Shown piece after piece: positions 21,735 to 32,450 of a stretch of 64,000 nucleotides of DNA. A model generated the notes under the pieces. It searched no databases, had not been told where the DNA came from, and saw nothing but the letters and a program-made list of their open reading frames with translations. The position numbers and the translations under genes are program-made. Source of the DNA: Hyparrhenia diplandra (lineage: Eukaryota; Streptophyta; Magnoliopsida; Poales; Poaceae); contig JADLZK010006429.1 of the NCBI GenBank assembly GCA_015847255.1, positions 62,001-126,000 of the forward strand, written 5' to 3'. Numbering within the stretch: position 1 is the first letter of the stretch; the number at the start of each line of letters is the position of its first letter.

Positions 21735-22550
21735 TGTTCGTTGAGATGGCTTGAGATTGACGGATATGTTATTGACGCATGTATACTTTGATTCGAACAA
21801 ATCAATCTAAGGTAATGATGATGGCTTGAGCAAACATGGAACAGGCTACCCCTAATACCCACGTACGTATTGCTCACAAGACCGTGCGTGCAGGCGTGCA
21901 AAAAAAAAAAAAAAAAAAAAAAAAGAGCTACCTACCCACGTATGCACACGTCGTGTGCAAGCGCTTCGATCTTGCAATCTTAGGCATGAAAATGATAAGT
22001 CCTCACTACTGCCATAGAAGACGTAATTCTGTTGATGACTTGTTTATAAAATAAAAAAAGGACGAGTTGGGCAGAAATTCATTATTGTTTGTTTCACTTT
22101 TTGGGGAAGCTGTTAAGCTCACTTCCTGAATCGGTGCCACAGCCCTTCATTATCTTATAACAGACCACAAAACCTTATGTCTAGCAGCTTCACGATTTGG
22201 TATTAATGCATCATCAGTTGTTTAATCTGTGCTTTTCCCTAGGATATAGGGCAGTGTTCTTCATCACCGGTCCTGAGTTGGGCAGGAGATGGGCTGCAGG
22301 CGCTTGTTGGGCCGACCCATGAAGATGGCCGCGGAAAATTCCCTCAAGAAAAAAAGATGCCGCAAAAAATATTATTTAAAAAACAGCACCACAAAAGTAA
22401 TTTAATGTGACGATCGAACCCAAACCCTCCGGGATCAGAATGCACAACGCTAACACAGCTATGGAGTCCTCAATGTTCATGATGCACATAAGTATATATA
22501 TATTCAAAATCTTTACAACTAATGCACTTAAACGTTGTTACATTCCATCT
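21735..22550 (-). repeat. Inverted repeat with tRNA-like Pol III motifs, left copy
   Basis: About 0.6-0.8 kb is homologous in inverted orientation to 29280-29880. Shared landmarks include GAGATGGCTTGAGATTGAC, ATCGGTGCCACAGCCCTTCA, ACCACAAAA.CCTATGTCTA, CACCGGTCCT and GATGGGCT. Both copies carry a tRNA-like head; here, on the minus strand, box-A-like TAGCTGTGTTAG (about 22450-22462) and box-B-like GGTTCGATCG (about 22411-22420). The left copy has an extra stretch of about 240 bp (about 21770-22010) that contains a run of 25 A (21900-21924). Confidence 0.7.
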
Positions 22551-22629
22551 GTTTTAAAAATTTGTTGCATTCCATCTGTTTTAAAATTTGTTGCGATCTT
22601 TGTTTTAAACTTTGTTACATTCCATTAGT

Positions 22630-23560
22630 TAACCAGCCCGTATCACCCGAGGCGGACTCGGGGGCTCAGGCCTCAGGCGAGGCGAGGAACCCTCGGCGGG
22701 TGCCCCACGCCTCAATCCAGCCTTAGGATTCAAGTCACGCTCGGGCGTATCGCAAGACGTAGGCGGTATGGGTGAGCTCACCATGCTCATACACTCCGCT
22801 TTCCTTCCACTCGAAGGCTCGTAGGGGCTTCCTTCACCGTGCTCGACTATACTTCACGGCTACAAAACCTTGTAAGCCTCCCTTTCCGTTTCATCTATAA
22901 AAGGGGAGGCGGGACACCCACAAAACCCTAATGTGCCACATCAACCCTAATGCTTCATCTCAGCGGCAAGGGTAGAAACCAGACTTGAAATGATCCGGAC
23001 GAATCTCTACTATGCTCACCACCTGAGTCACCACCTCCATGCCAATCACCAACTGATCGAACCTCAGGAGAAGATGCAAGGACGAACGCTCCACTCCTGC
23101 TCATCTTCGCTTCCTCGGCACTTCACCACTTGTGTCACTGCGGACTGGCCCACCCTTGGACTGTAAAAGGGGAGGTCCAGTCCATAAAGAGGTGGCTACG
23201 ACTTCACACACAACACAACACCCATGTTGTTTCACCACTGATGTTGGCACTAGGCTCAATCGTTCTTAGGCTCACCCTCACGGACTTGGGATCCAGCCCT
23301 CTCCCCAAGGTCTTGAATCGCCTCTAGGACTTGGGATCCGTCCCTCTCCTAGGGAGTTTGTAAACTCCTAGTACATGCACTTCACCGGTGCAAGACTAAT
23401 AGAATCGTAGCCTCCACTAGACGTAGGGCATTAGGCCTGAACCAGTATAAATCTCTCATGTCTCACTTTACACTCTGTCGAAGCCGCAAAGTAGTCTTGA
23501 CACTCTCTTTCACTTGTCCGGTGTGTCGAGGACCCCTATCTCCAAGACACGGATAGAAAC
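22630..23560 (+). mobile_element. Gypsy-type LTR, probably solo or fragmentary
   Basis: The sequence has LTR layout: a GC-rich beginning (ACCCGAGGCGGACTCGGGGG), a TATA box followed by a leader (TATAAAAGGGGAGGCGGGAC at about 22897), and near its end CGTAGGGCATTAGGCC, TGAACCAGTATAAATC and TCGAGGACCCCTATCTCC. These are typical of grass Gypsy LTRs. No second copy, coding region or flanking duplication was found, so it is called a solo LTR or fragment. Its exact ends are uncertain. Confidence 0.6.
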
Positions 23561-24904
23561 ATAAAATGTTCAGGATATCAAATTGATATATTATGAAACA
23601 TAAAGAAACAAAATTGTATTAACAAAGTCAGATGGAAAAATGACTAAAATAAACGTTGTAGATTTCAATGATGTGCACAACTTTGTTGTTCCTAACCTTT
23701 CCATTTGAAATCATTTGTAATATTTAAAAAATTCAAATTTCAAAAGAAAATAGTCAGGTGAAGTAATTAACAAAACAAAAGTTGTATATCGTGACATGTT
23801 GTACAACTTTATTATTGATGATTTATTTAATTAAATTATTCATTGTTCCAAATTATTTTCAAAGTTATTTTTATACAAATTTAAAAAAGGAACTTCAGAG
23901 TATGTTGGGCCTCAAAATGATGTTCATATTCGGCCCAAATCAAGTCCTCTTTCTTCTTAGTTGTTGAATCATCAAATGGATGACTGCGATTTAGGAGGAC
24001 TTTTCGAATAAAACCAGCCACATCCCGCGCTTCTTTCCCCTTTTCCCCATCCTTGTCAAACCCTAGCCTCGCACTCTAGATCGAAGTCCCTACTTCTCGA
24101 GAGGGAGAGGTCCGAGAACTGGGGCCGCGGCGGCTGCCCTCAGCCTACCCGTAGCAGCGACGGCTGCCCTCATCCGGCCTAGGGCGATGTGGAGGAGGCC
24201 GCCTGGTCTCAATCCCGCCTAGGGCAACGCTGAAGGGAGGCCTCCCGGCCTCGATCCGGCCTAGGGTGGCGGGGGGGAGGTTGGAGCCGTGTTTCAGGTC
24301 TTTGTCGGTGATGAGCACCCACCAGGTTCGCAGGCCCCTTCTCTCTTCCCTTCCTGCTATGCAACATTGAGAACCCAATCCCTAACTTAAATTTGTGTGT
24401 GGTGTCGTTTGGCCGAGTAGGAGAACGTGACCTCTCTTGTTAAATTTCGGTTTTAATTTTCATTTCATAAGTCATAATCTTATAGAGGTGTCTCCGTAGT
24501 CCATTTTTTTTTTTCTGTTTTGCTACATGCGTAAGAATTCGAATGTTTCTCAGTTTCGAATGAATGTTTCTCAGTTCTGAATGTTTCTCGGTTTCTGCAC
24601 CTTTGTACATTAAAAGTTGCTGATCCATATTGTGTCTGTAGGGAATTTGCTGCTGAGCATTGCCTGTGCCTTATTGGGCCCCTGAATTATGGGACTGCTC
24701 AAGCCATGATGATATTGATGAGAGGACAGACATCTGATCTGTATATGCACCCTTTTTTGCTATCATGAGTAGTTCTATCCGTGTTGCGTGAGAAAAATTG
24801 ACAAACCTTGATTCAGTTCCCTTGTTTGTTGATTGTAATGCTAGTTTACTTCTCAATAGCTACTGTTGTCCAGAGCGCGGGCGTGGCGGCAACGCAGGCT
24901 GAGG
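23561..24904. other. Repeat-derived interval with a GC-rich leader-like block
   Basis: 23580-23960 is AT-rich with AAAAGTTGTA-type motifs that recur near 28.4 kb. 24000-24370 looks like the 5' region of a plant gene (CCAAACCCTAG leader, GC-rich first-exon-like block with CGGCGGCTGCCCTCA repeated at about 24129 and 24159, and TCGATC/AATCCGGCCTAGGG three times). No defendable reading frame was found. Confidence 0.4.
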
Positions 24905-25394
24905 CTAAGTCACCGGGAACGGAACGAGCCAGCGTTCCTCGCCCCGGGAACTTCGTTCCCATTCGAGGGACGGGGACGCGCGGGTCGAGTCACGGGACGG
25001 CAGCGGAACTCGATCCGAGAAAAACAGGAACAGGAAGGTACGGCTGCTGCTGCGAATATCTGAACGAAGGAAGATGAGTAGTGACTGAATCGTTAATTTT
25101 TTGGGCTTTTGGGCCGGCCTTGTAGGCTTTTATTCTAGCCATTGCCCTGTGGGCTGCGAGCACCAAGCGCTGCATATGCCATAGAACGCCCATGCAACAG
25201 ACAGGGAAGCGCAGGCAGTCCTCGTTCCTTGACATCGTTCGAACGTCGTTCCAACTTAACATGGAACACGATCCGACACAAAGAGGAACGTGCTGAAGCT
25301 GTATACTCCTTTCGTTCCATGGTTTTGAAAATCAACGTACCACGTTCCTCGTTCCGTTCCTCGACCCTTTCGACCCGGGAACGCGGTGACTTAG
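24905..25394. mobile_element. hAT-like non-autonomous DNA transposon
   Basis: A 490-bp element with terminal inverted repeats CTAAGTCACCGGG... / ...GCGGTGACTTAG. It is flanked by perfect 8-bp duplications GGCTGAGG (24897-24904 and 25395-25402), the target-site length of hAT elements. The interior is rich in GTTCC/GGAAC motifs in both orientations near the ends (CGTTCCTCG, CGTTCC). This resembles the scattered transposase-binding motifs of hAT subterminal regions. It has no coding capacity. Confidence 0.85.
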
Positions 25395-25402
25395 GGCTGA
25401 GG

Positions 25403-26994
25403 AGGCGGTGACTGGAGCCGGGAAGCAACAGCGACGGATCTTGCACGTAGGCTGAGGATGCTGCTGTGGTGGATCCTTGGTCCCCTCCTCGGTCCAGCAG
25501 AATTTTTTTTTCCTATGCATCTTCTTCCCCTCGGTTCCATGTAAGTTGTTTATGTGTCATAAATATAAATATTAGCAGGGACATAGAGAGGTTGATTGAT
25601 AGCAAAAATACAAGCAACAGATCAGGAGCTTATTCTGTGACAATTGACTGCTCTGTTTTAAGTGTACTGGTATGGGTTGGTAGTTCATACTCCTATAGGA
25701 TGCAGTATAATTGCATATACTGGATCCCAGAAGCATTTGAATCTGTTGCTATTTGATTTTTCCTGACAGCACTGCTTCTCCACAGATGCTTCCATCAAAG
25801 TACAGTATATATCAACATTGTTTTATTCTCTTGCAATGTTCTGAACTGAATTACTCATTGGTTTCAGTAGTTTGATAAGCTGAGCACCCTCTGTATGTTT
25901 CAAGAACATCCACCACGACATGAATTACCAATGCTGGTTTCAGTGTGCAAATAATGTCTAAAAAGTGCTGGTTTCAGTGTCTTGTTGGATATTGTCATTT
26001 TTGTAAAGCTTGCTTGGAACCATGGAATTAGGAATGCATTGATGATTCATCATTAAACTGCAATCAATGTCTGACAAGAAGCTGAACCTTTTATTCATGC
26101 AGACAATCTGGAGATGAGCGCAAGCTTCCTGAACCAAAGCACACTGCAGCTGGAGAGGAGCAACATGTTATTTTTAACTGATGGATGAAGAAACGTGGAT
26201 CCGGCTACATGTTATATCTTACTGAGTTTATCATTTTCTTAAATCAAATCTAACATAACTTGGTTGATCACGGCTTGAGCTAGTACTGTGCTTTTTATGT
26301 ATGGACTATATCTTACTGAGTTTGAACTGCTGAATTACACAAAGGGAAGATAGATATGGTTGCCCTCTGGAGGATGTCATTACAGGAACGTGGTCGTGAT
26401 GTTGTGAACGCTTGCTTTTGTTATGTCAAGACCATGAGCATGAGACATGTTAAATTTGTTTCTAGGCTAATTACACGTAAAGTCAACCGACCAGTCTCAT
26501 GTTTCGTCTAAGTGGACTAGTACTCCTAGCATGACAGCAATTCAAACCTACACTCTCGCGGCTCATCTAATGAGCGGACTGTGATAGGCCTAACATGAAC
26601 GGAAGTGAACCGATCAATCTTACGTGTACTCCGAGAGTGTACTAATAGGTGATATGAAGTGAACTGATTAGTCTCATGCCTTGCGAGAGTGATGAGCCAC
26701 TAGGCATAACATGAAGGAACTAAACCACCACTCTCATGTGTCGTACTAATAGGCCAACACAATAATAAGTTAAACCGATCACTCTAATCATGTGTTATTT
26801 TTAAGGGTGAAAATCTGAGTTTCTTTATTTCATGGTCTGTATTTTTAATAGAAATTACTAGTGGCAGGTATAAAAAACTTAAATTTCAAATTAAATGGGT
26901 TGCAAAAAAAAAATGGTGGCTAAAAGTTTGTTGCTACGGGCCAACAGCCTTTTTTTTTTTTTTCTGAAGCTGCGCCATCCCATTTTGCCTACTA
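25403..26994. other. AT-rich interval with degenerate repeats
   Basis: No gene is supported. Between about 26470 and 26790 a degenerate unit recurs (TAACATGAA, AACCGATCA, CTCATG, GTACTAATAGG, CGAGAGTG). Poly(T) or poly(A) runs lie at about 26907 and 26950. Confidence 0.45.
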
Positions 26995-27010
26995 GGTGAC
27001 AGGAGTCTTC

Positions 27011-28197
27011 AGCTTGGTTGATGTACAACGCATACTACAGATTCCCCTAATACATGGAAGAGAGGATCTAGTAGCGTGGCATTATAACAAGAATGGTTTG
27101 TTCTCCGTTAAGTCAGCATATCACTGCCAATGGACAAGAAAATTTGATATAGATGGCACTCGGGCCCAGGATTCTGATGGTCGTGGAGATGTCTGGAGGA
27201 AACTTTGGAAAGCCAATATCCCAGGAAAAGTAAAGATACATGGGCGCCGTATTTTACATGACCATATACCATGTCGTGCGGTTCTTGTTAAGAAGCACAT
27301 TGGTGACAATTCTTCCTGCCCTTTATGTCTGTCAGATCAGGAGGACACAAAACATATGATGTTTACCTGTGATCGTGCACAAGCTGTATGGCGGGCTATG
27401 GGAGTCTGGAGGGAGATCGAATTATTGTCGGATAATCTTCAGACGGCATCTGAAATCGTGGCGACAATTATCAGACGAGGTGGTATGGTGAGTGGACTTC
27501 AAGTTGGTCTTATGGAACTAGTACTCACTGGTGGGTGGTACATCTGGTGGGAAAGGCGTCGAGCTGGCCATGGGGAACAAATTCAGAGCGTGCATAGATC
27601 AGCCATGTCTATTGTGGCTCTGACAATGAATTATAAACAGTCCATGAGAAAGACCGTTAAAGTCAGGAAAGGATGGACTCGGCCAGCGGAAGGATTACTA
27701 TCGGTCAATACGGATGCATCTTTTGATGAGCTTTCACATAGTGGGAGTACAGGAGTAGTGATCAGAGATAACCATGGCGGGGTTATAGCTGCCTCAAATA
27801 AATTCCTACCTCATGTGGTTGATGCACATATGGCAGAAGCTTGGGCTATGCAAGAAGGGTTGACCTTAGCGCAAAATCTTGGCATCAAAAACCTGATAAT
27901 CCAAACTGATTGCCTTGAAGTAGTGACAACCATGCAAGATGGAGGTTTTTCTGCTACACCGGCGGCAACTATCTATGATGAATGCATGGTTTTGTGGCTG
28001 GACTTCAATGAAATTTCTATAAGCCATGTCGATCGGGAAGCGAACATGGTTGCTCATAGTTTGGCTAGGCAAGCTTTTAATTCAAAAAGCTCTTGTAATT
28101 GGGTCGATGAAACCCCGGATTTTATTTTAGGTGCTGTTGCACAAGATGTAACTATCTTATCTGATCAATAAAGCTTGCCTTATGGTGTTCAAAAAAA
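27011..28197 (+). mobile_element. Recent 5'-truncated LINE insertion (ORF2 C-terminus)
   Basis: A 1187-bp insertion bounded by perfect 16-bp duplications GGTGACAGGAGTCTTC (26995-27010 and 28198-28213), with an A7 tail at its 3' end. This is the signature of target-primed reverse transcription. It carries only the C-terminal part of the LINE polyprotein, in one uninterrupted frame to TAA (28169-28171). A zinc-finger-like RT-associated region lies first (VWRKLWKANIPGKVKIHGRR, with HIGDNSSCPLC). An RNase H domain follows with VNTDASFD, AEAWAMQEG, QTDCLEVV and SHVDREANMVAHSLA, so the acidic catalytic residues are all present. The absence of any stop, the perfect duplications and the intact tail suggest youth. 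The reverse transcriptase and endonuclease are missing, so the copy cannot move by itself. Confidence 0.9.
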
Positions 28198-28213
28198 GGT
28201 GACAGGAGTCTTC

Positions 28214-28439
28214 GAAGTAGGCAATATTAAAAATAAATAAACAAAATGGGTGCTTGAACATGAGAGCTCGGGGTTGAAAGACAGTAACGCTACCAATGAG
28301 CTATCATGTCTTTTACGTCAGTTGCAGCATATAAAACTGTCAACTTTGTGAACAAATTATCATATTTTGTTTGTTTTAAAATAGAGAAATGACCAAAACA
28401 AAAGTTGTAAATCTCAATGAGTTCTAAAAATTTCTTGTT
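28214..28439. other. Spacer between LINE insertion and tandem array
   Basis: AT-rich. It includes CATGAGAGCTCGGGGTTGAA and an AACAAAAGTTGTAAATCTCAATGA motif like that of 23.6-23.8 kb. Joined across the LINE, the target reads TTTTGCCTACTAGGTGACAG...GTAGGCAATA, so the insertion split a small imperfect palindrome. Confidence 0.4.
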
Positions 28440-29275
28440 GATGCACACAAAGACATACATGGCTCACATAGGCTTATATAGATTTAAGTTAGAGATGCAC
28501 CTAGTTGTGAAGAATGTGTACTACCACTTTGTCGAAATTAGTTGAAACTTCTATGGGATGATTGTGGAGCCAAAATATGGTGTTGGGTGTTTCCGTGAAA
28601 ATTTCTAACCAAGTTGTGCTATTATAGTGATTATTTGTTCAATTGCTAAGGAATAAATGTTAAAATACCATAAAGTGGCTGGAAAAATCCAAAAACTTGC
28701 ATAGCCCCATGACTTTGGTGTATAAGCCTCACATAAAAAATTCAAGTTACTTCAACAAAGTGTTGTTGCACATCCTTCACAAAAAGCATACATGGCTCAC
28801 ATAGTCTTGTATGACTAAGTTAGAGATTTCCCGGTTGTGAAGGATGTGTACTACCACTTTGTCGAAATCATTTGAAACTTTTATGGGGTGTCCGTGGAGC
28901 AAAAAATGGTGTTGTGTGAATATGTGGAGTTTTTGACCAAATTAGCTATTACTATAATTATTTATTGAATTAATAAGTAATAAATGTTAAAAATACTATA
29001 AAGTAGCTAGAAAAATCTAAAAATTTGCATATCCCTTTAATTTTGGTGTATAAACATCACATAAAAAAATATGTGATTTGGACAAAGTTTTTTTGTTGCA
29101 CATCCCTCACAAAGGCATACATGCTCACATAGTCCTGTATAACTAAGTGAGAGATGCTCCTAGTTGTGAAGGATGTATAGTACCACTTTTACTGAAATCA
29201 TTTGAATCTTTTATGGGGTGGTCGTGAAGCTAAAAAAATGGTGTTGTGTGAATCTTTGGACTCTAAGGGCTCCAT
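28440..29275. repeat. Tandem array, 330-bp unit, about 2.5 copies
   Basis: CTACCACTTTGTCGAAAT recurs at 28521 and 28851, with a diverged form at about 29180, a period of 329-330 bp. GCATACATGGCTCACATAG, GGTGTATAA.C.TCACATAAA and ATGGTGTTG.GTG recur in the same order. The units differ at about 10-15 percent of positions by eye. No coding content. Such arrays are found inside large non-autonomous DNA transposons and satellites, and the class cannot be decided here. Confidence 0.8.
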
Positions 29276-29279
29276 AACC

Positions 29280-29880
29280 AACAAAATTTAAATGCATTAA
29301 CTGTAAACACTTTGGACATATATATTTATGTTCATCAATGAACTTTGAGGGCTCCATAGCTCAGTGTTATCGTTGTTTACTCTAATACCGAGGGCTTGGG
29401 TTCGATCGCTGCATTAACGACGTTTGTGGCGTTTCTTTTTAAAAAAATATTTTTCCGCTGCCATTTTTTAGGGCATTTTCGGCGGCCATCTTCAGTGTTT
29501 CCGCACTCGTTAGGTCGGCCCAAGCGCCTGGAGCCCATCTCCCGCCCAAATGAGGACCGGTGATGATAGCATATCCCTATATCATAGGAAAAAGCACAGA
29601 TTAAACAGCTGATGATGTATTAGTACCATATCGTGGAGCTGCTAGACATAGGATTTTGTGGTCTGTTATAAAATGATGAAGGGCTGTGGCACCGATACAA
29701 GAAGTGAACTGAACAGCTTCTCAAAAAAAGTGAAACTGGAAAGCTCATAACAAACTACCAAACTTTTTGGGAAAACGAATAATTCCTGCCCAAGTCATTC
29801 CCTTTTTTTATTTTATTATTTTATAAACGAGCCACCAAAAAATCGACACTTTTTGTCAATCTCAAGCCATCTCAATATTC
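29280..29880 (+). repeat. Inverted repeat with tRNA-like Pol III motifs, right copy
   Basis: Inverted partner of 21735-22550. Here the tRNA-like head is on the plus strand: box-A-like TAGCTCAGTG (29357-29366) and box-B-like GGTTCGATCGC (29399-29409), spaced as in tRNA genes. The fold is not a full tRNA, since the acceptor stem does not pair. Best read as a tRNA-derived part of a dispersed repeat (SINE-like). Confidence 0.7.
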
Positions 29881-30409
29881 CTAATCAGTAATCGATTCTG
29901 AGAACACTAATAAAACTGAGCACAAAGTCACTGACAGATCAGGCTTTTATTTATAGTACTGATCCTAATCAAGATAATCTTATATCATGAGAAATAGTGT
30001 GACACTTTCATCAGTACTAAGAAATTGTTTCCTTTCTGAAGAGGGAAGACATTGCACAAACATCAGAGTATTCAGAAACTGAAACTCTGAATATTTCCTA
30101 CCGTGAGTCACTGAATTGGGTTTCTGATAACTGAACCAATCTACAGTACAAAATTTCACTCACTGAAGTCAGCCTGTACCTACTAGGAGCAAAAAACTGT
30201 CATAAAAAAATGTTCTGCAGAAGTGCATTTAGTCTCTTCTAGAGCTGAATGCAGGTTATAGAAATTAACAGAAGCTGTTTTCTCAGGACCAACCAAAAGG
30301 AAAGAAAGCAGGATCATGGACTTAACAGTTAACACCGAGCACCACTGTGCTAGTCATGCATGCATCATCCGAGATGCAAAAACTAAACAAAGCATGTAGC
30401 TATCTAGCT
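29881..30409. other. AT-rich spacer, no supported gene
   Basis: No gene or named repeat was recognised. It lies between the inverted-repeat arm and the chimeric exon cluster and might be the 3' non-coding part of the latter (minus strand). Confidence 0.35.
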
Positions 30410-30646
30410 AACCACGCCAGCGATTGATTCCTTTCCTGATCGGCCGGCCAGCCTACGCACACGACCTTACTACTGTTCCATTGCCATTGCCTCCGTCGGT
30501 GTCCTCCACGCCGTCCATCATCGCCCCGGAGCTGCTGCCAGTGTTGGTGGACGCCGAACAGAGCGTGACAGCTCATCTCCTTCTCGAACCACCACACGCA
30601 ATTTAGATCAACCAGGAGCTCCACCACCCTGTCATGCTCCGCGAAC
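30410..30646 (-). pseudogene. Terminal exon-like segment of the chimeric CRK/GAPN locus
   Basis: After an acceptor (CTTTCTGCTTGCAG) the minus strand reads FAEHDRVVELLVDLNC and on to MSCHALFG. In another frame it reads STNTGSSSGAMMDGVEDTDG, then GNGNGTVVRSCA and a stop. The Ser/Gly-rich ending resembles the variable C-terminal tails of receptor-like kinases, which would fit a CRK 3' end, but I cannot prove the assignment. The frame change shows decay. Confidence 0.4.
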
Positions 30647-30739
30647 TGCAAGCAGAAAGACCAAAACTGACAATTGTGCCAACAAATTAAAATAGTTCTT
30701 TGTATTCATAAACTAGCATTGTATCGTTATGATGCGAGC

Positions 30740-30866
30740 AGAAACCCTGTAACCGAAACAAGATTCTTGTGCTGAAGCTCTGTCAGTACCGGCACCTCAT
30801 TTTGTAGCTGATCCAACCCAGACCCGGCTCTTCCTAAAAGTTTCTTGACTGCTATCTTAGAAAAAA
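30740..30866 (-). pseudogene. CRK kinase-domain fragment
   Basis: The minus strand encodes [20 protein letters not shown], then [13 protein letters not shown]. This is kinase subdomains II-IV of cysteine-rich receptor-like kinases: the ATP-anchoring Lys of VAVKKL, and the HKNLV motif. The glycine loop before it and the whole catalytic lobe after it are absent. It follows directly after GAPN exon B with no CRK intron border retained, as if two gene pieces had been joined. Confidence 0.7.
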
Positions 30867-30876
30867 ACCCATATAC

Positions 30877-30996
30877 CTGAGTTGGAGGCTTGAGCACAAG
30901 AGCATTGCCCGCAATTAGTGCTGGACCAATCTTACAAACAGCTAAGTTGACAGGATAGTTGAATGGAGGGATTGCTAAAACTACTCCAAGGGGTAT
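30877..30996 (-). pseudogene. GAPN exon B (40 codons), captured
   Basis: Bounded by a clean acceptor (TTGATGCAG) and donor (CTCAG then GTATATG), this 120-bp exon reads [20 protein letters not shown], then [20 protein letters not shown]. It is almost identical to the plant non-phosphorylating NADP-dependent glyceraldehyde-3-phosphate dehydrogenase (ALDH family), which oxidises G3P directly to 3-phosphoglycerate in the cytosol. The piece covers part of the cofactor-binding domain (the PFNYP and KPPTQ motifs). The catalytic Cys and Glu regions are not in the window. Confidence 0.85.
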
Positions 30997-31817
30997 CTGC
31001 ATCAACAGGATGATACATTACATATGCAAGGAAAACTGTCTGAAATACAAATTTCTATGTGCTACAGCATGCATGAATATTGGTCGGTAAACAACTTAAA
31101 CAGTGAAGTGACTGCGTTAGTACTACTATAATAGACTATGATTTTATTATTTTATTTACTTCTGCACGGCTTGCAAAAATCACAACAATACGATGCTATT
31201 GAATGATGAAATCCAAGATAAGGTTTCACAAATTAGCAGCTACACCATTTTCAGAAGTTACCAGAATCCCAGCTCGAGGTATAACACTAATTGTCGCTGG
31301 TTCAATGCTAGGCTTTCTTTGATTCATGGTTCAATGCTAGGTATAACACAAAAATCATTGACAGGAAAAATAGGATGGACAAACGGAGCAATAGTTCATA
31401 CTAGGATAGAATCATAGAAATACACAACCTGAGCAGTCACAGCATGGCAGTGACATCAGGAAAGAAAAGGCAAAACAGCAAAACAAGGCAGAAGGAATCA
31501 GCAAGACATGCCAACATCATACATGGAATATTTCATACTCCTCTGCATGTCAATAAGCTGGAGCAGGGAAACGAGCTGCCTATTTATGGCCTATCCTTAG
31601 AGATGAATTTAAACTTGATCTTGATTGCTCATCCCCCATAACCTTTACCATTCCATACTCCATCGCTCAGGATGAACTGATCCATCAATTAATTTCACAA
31701 ACGTTCTACTAGCTTATTTCTATCAACATTTCTGAATAAGTTAAGATACACAAGCAATGCCGTACTGAATGTAGCTATACAGCAAACAAGAGTACTGCAA
31801 CTGCAATGTAGATACAC

Positions 31818-31946
31818 CTTGGAGCTCAGGCAGTACTTGTTCCGCTCGTTACCAGGGAAGCTATCAGAAACAAGGAGCTTGCCCTCCCCAAGTATCCACA
31901 CACCCTCCTCAGCTGTGTACGACACCAAATCCCCAGACCGCACAAC
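31818..31946 (-). pseudogene. GAPN exon A (43 codons), captured
   Basis: A 129-bp exon with acceptor (AAAACACTATAG-type sequence, AG at 31947-31948) and donor (TCCAAG then GTGTATC). It reads RSGDLVSYTAEEGVWILGEG, then KLLVSDSFPGNERNKYCLSSK, and in the normal gene it directly precedes exon B. The 821-bp intron between the two is still in place (30997-31817), so this segment was captured as genomic DNA and not as a spliced transcript. Neither exon contains a stop or frameshift. Confidence 0.85.
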
Positions 31947-32114
31947 CTATGAAAACACACCAAGACATTTTAATTGTCAGTTAAGCCGCCCAATCGAAGG
32001 ATCAAAGCAAAACACTCAACAGGAATTTTGAACATGTTTGAGAGTTAACATGGTGACTGAAAGAAATTTGGTATGGATGAAAACAAGAATCGAGTGCCCA
32101 ACTCTGGTTCAGAC

Positions 32115-32450
32115 CTGAAGAATGGGACGTGGGCGTGGGCGTGGCCGTTGCTGGAGGTGCCTGCGGCGCCGGAACCTGCAGCATCGCCCGCCCGGCATAG
32201 AACGGCGACACAGTAATCCTCAGCACATGCAAAACGTTGTTCCCGAGGGGCCGTCTGCTCAGGAACTGCGTCTTCACCCTCGACTGGCACTGCGTCGGCG
32301 TCAGATCCGGCACGCACTGCATGAACCCATAGAGCTTAGGGTCGAAGTCCATCTCTCCCGTGGCGAAGTACTTGTTCCTCATCGCGTTGCTCGTCGCCGC
32401 CGCGCGGTCGACCAGGGCGGTGAAGATCCCCGTGACGGCGGCGCTGGTGG
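32115..32450 (-). pseudogene. CRK DUF26 (Gnk2-like) extracellular domain exon
   Basis: The minus strand reads AAVTGIFTALVDRAAAATSN, AMRNKYFATGEMDFDPKLYG, FMQCVPDLTPTQCQ and NNVLHVLRITVSPFYAGRAM. This is the salt-stress/antifungal (DUF26) domain of cysteine-rich receptor-like kinases. The first two conserved cysteines (MQC, TQC) remain, but the next one of the C-X8-C-X2-C motif is Arg (CQSR) and a later Cys is Val, so the disulphide pattern is broken. It ends in TTCAG then GT, and the next possible exon is GAPN exon A. Joining the two at these borders shifts GAPN out of frame and soon meets a stop. The 5' end is uncertain; GC-rich Pro/Arg frames upstream are probably leader. Confidence 0.75.

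Noticed and set aside
26995..27010. Start codon of the LINE frame at 26996
   Set aside because: The first codons lie in the target duplication. The element sequence itself begins at about 27011, in the middle of its protein, so no native start exists here.
29350..29420. Possible functional tRNA gene
   Set aside because: Box A and box B motifs are present, but the acceptor and anticodon stems do not form. The inverted copy at 22.4 kb shows that it is part of a dispersed repeat.
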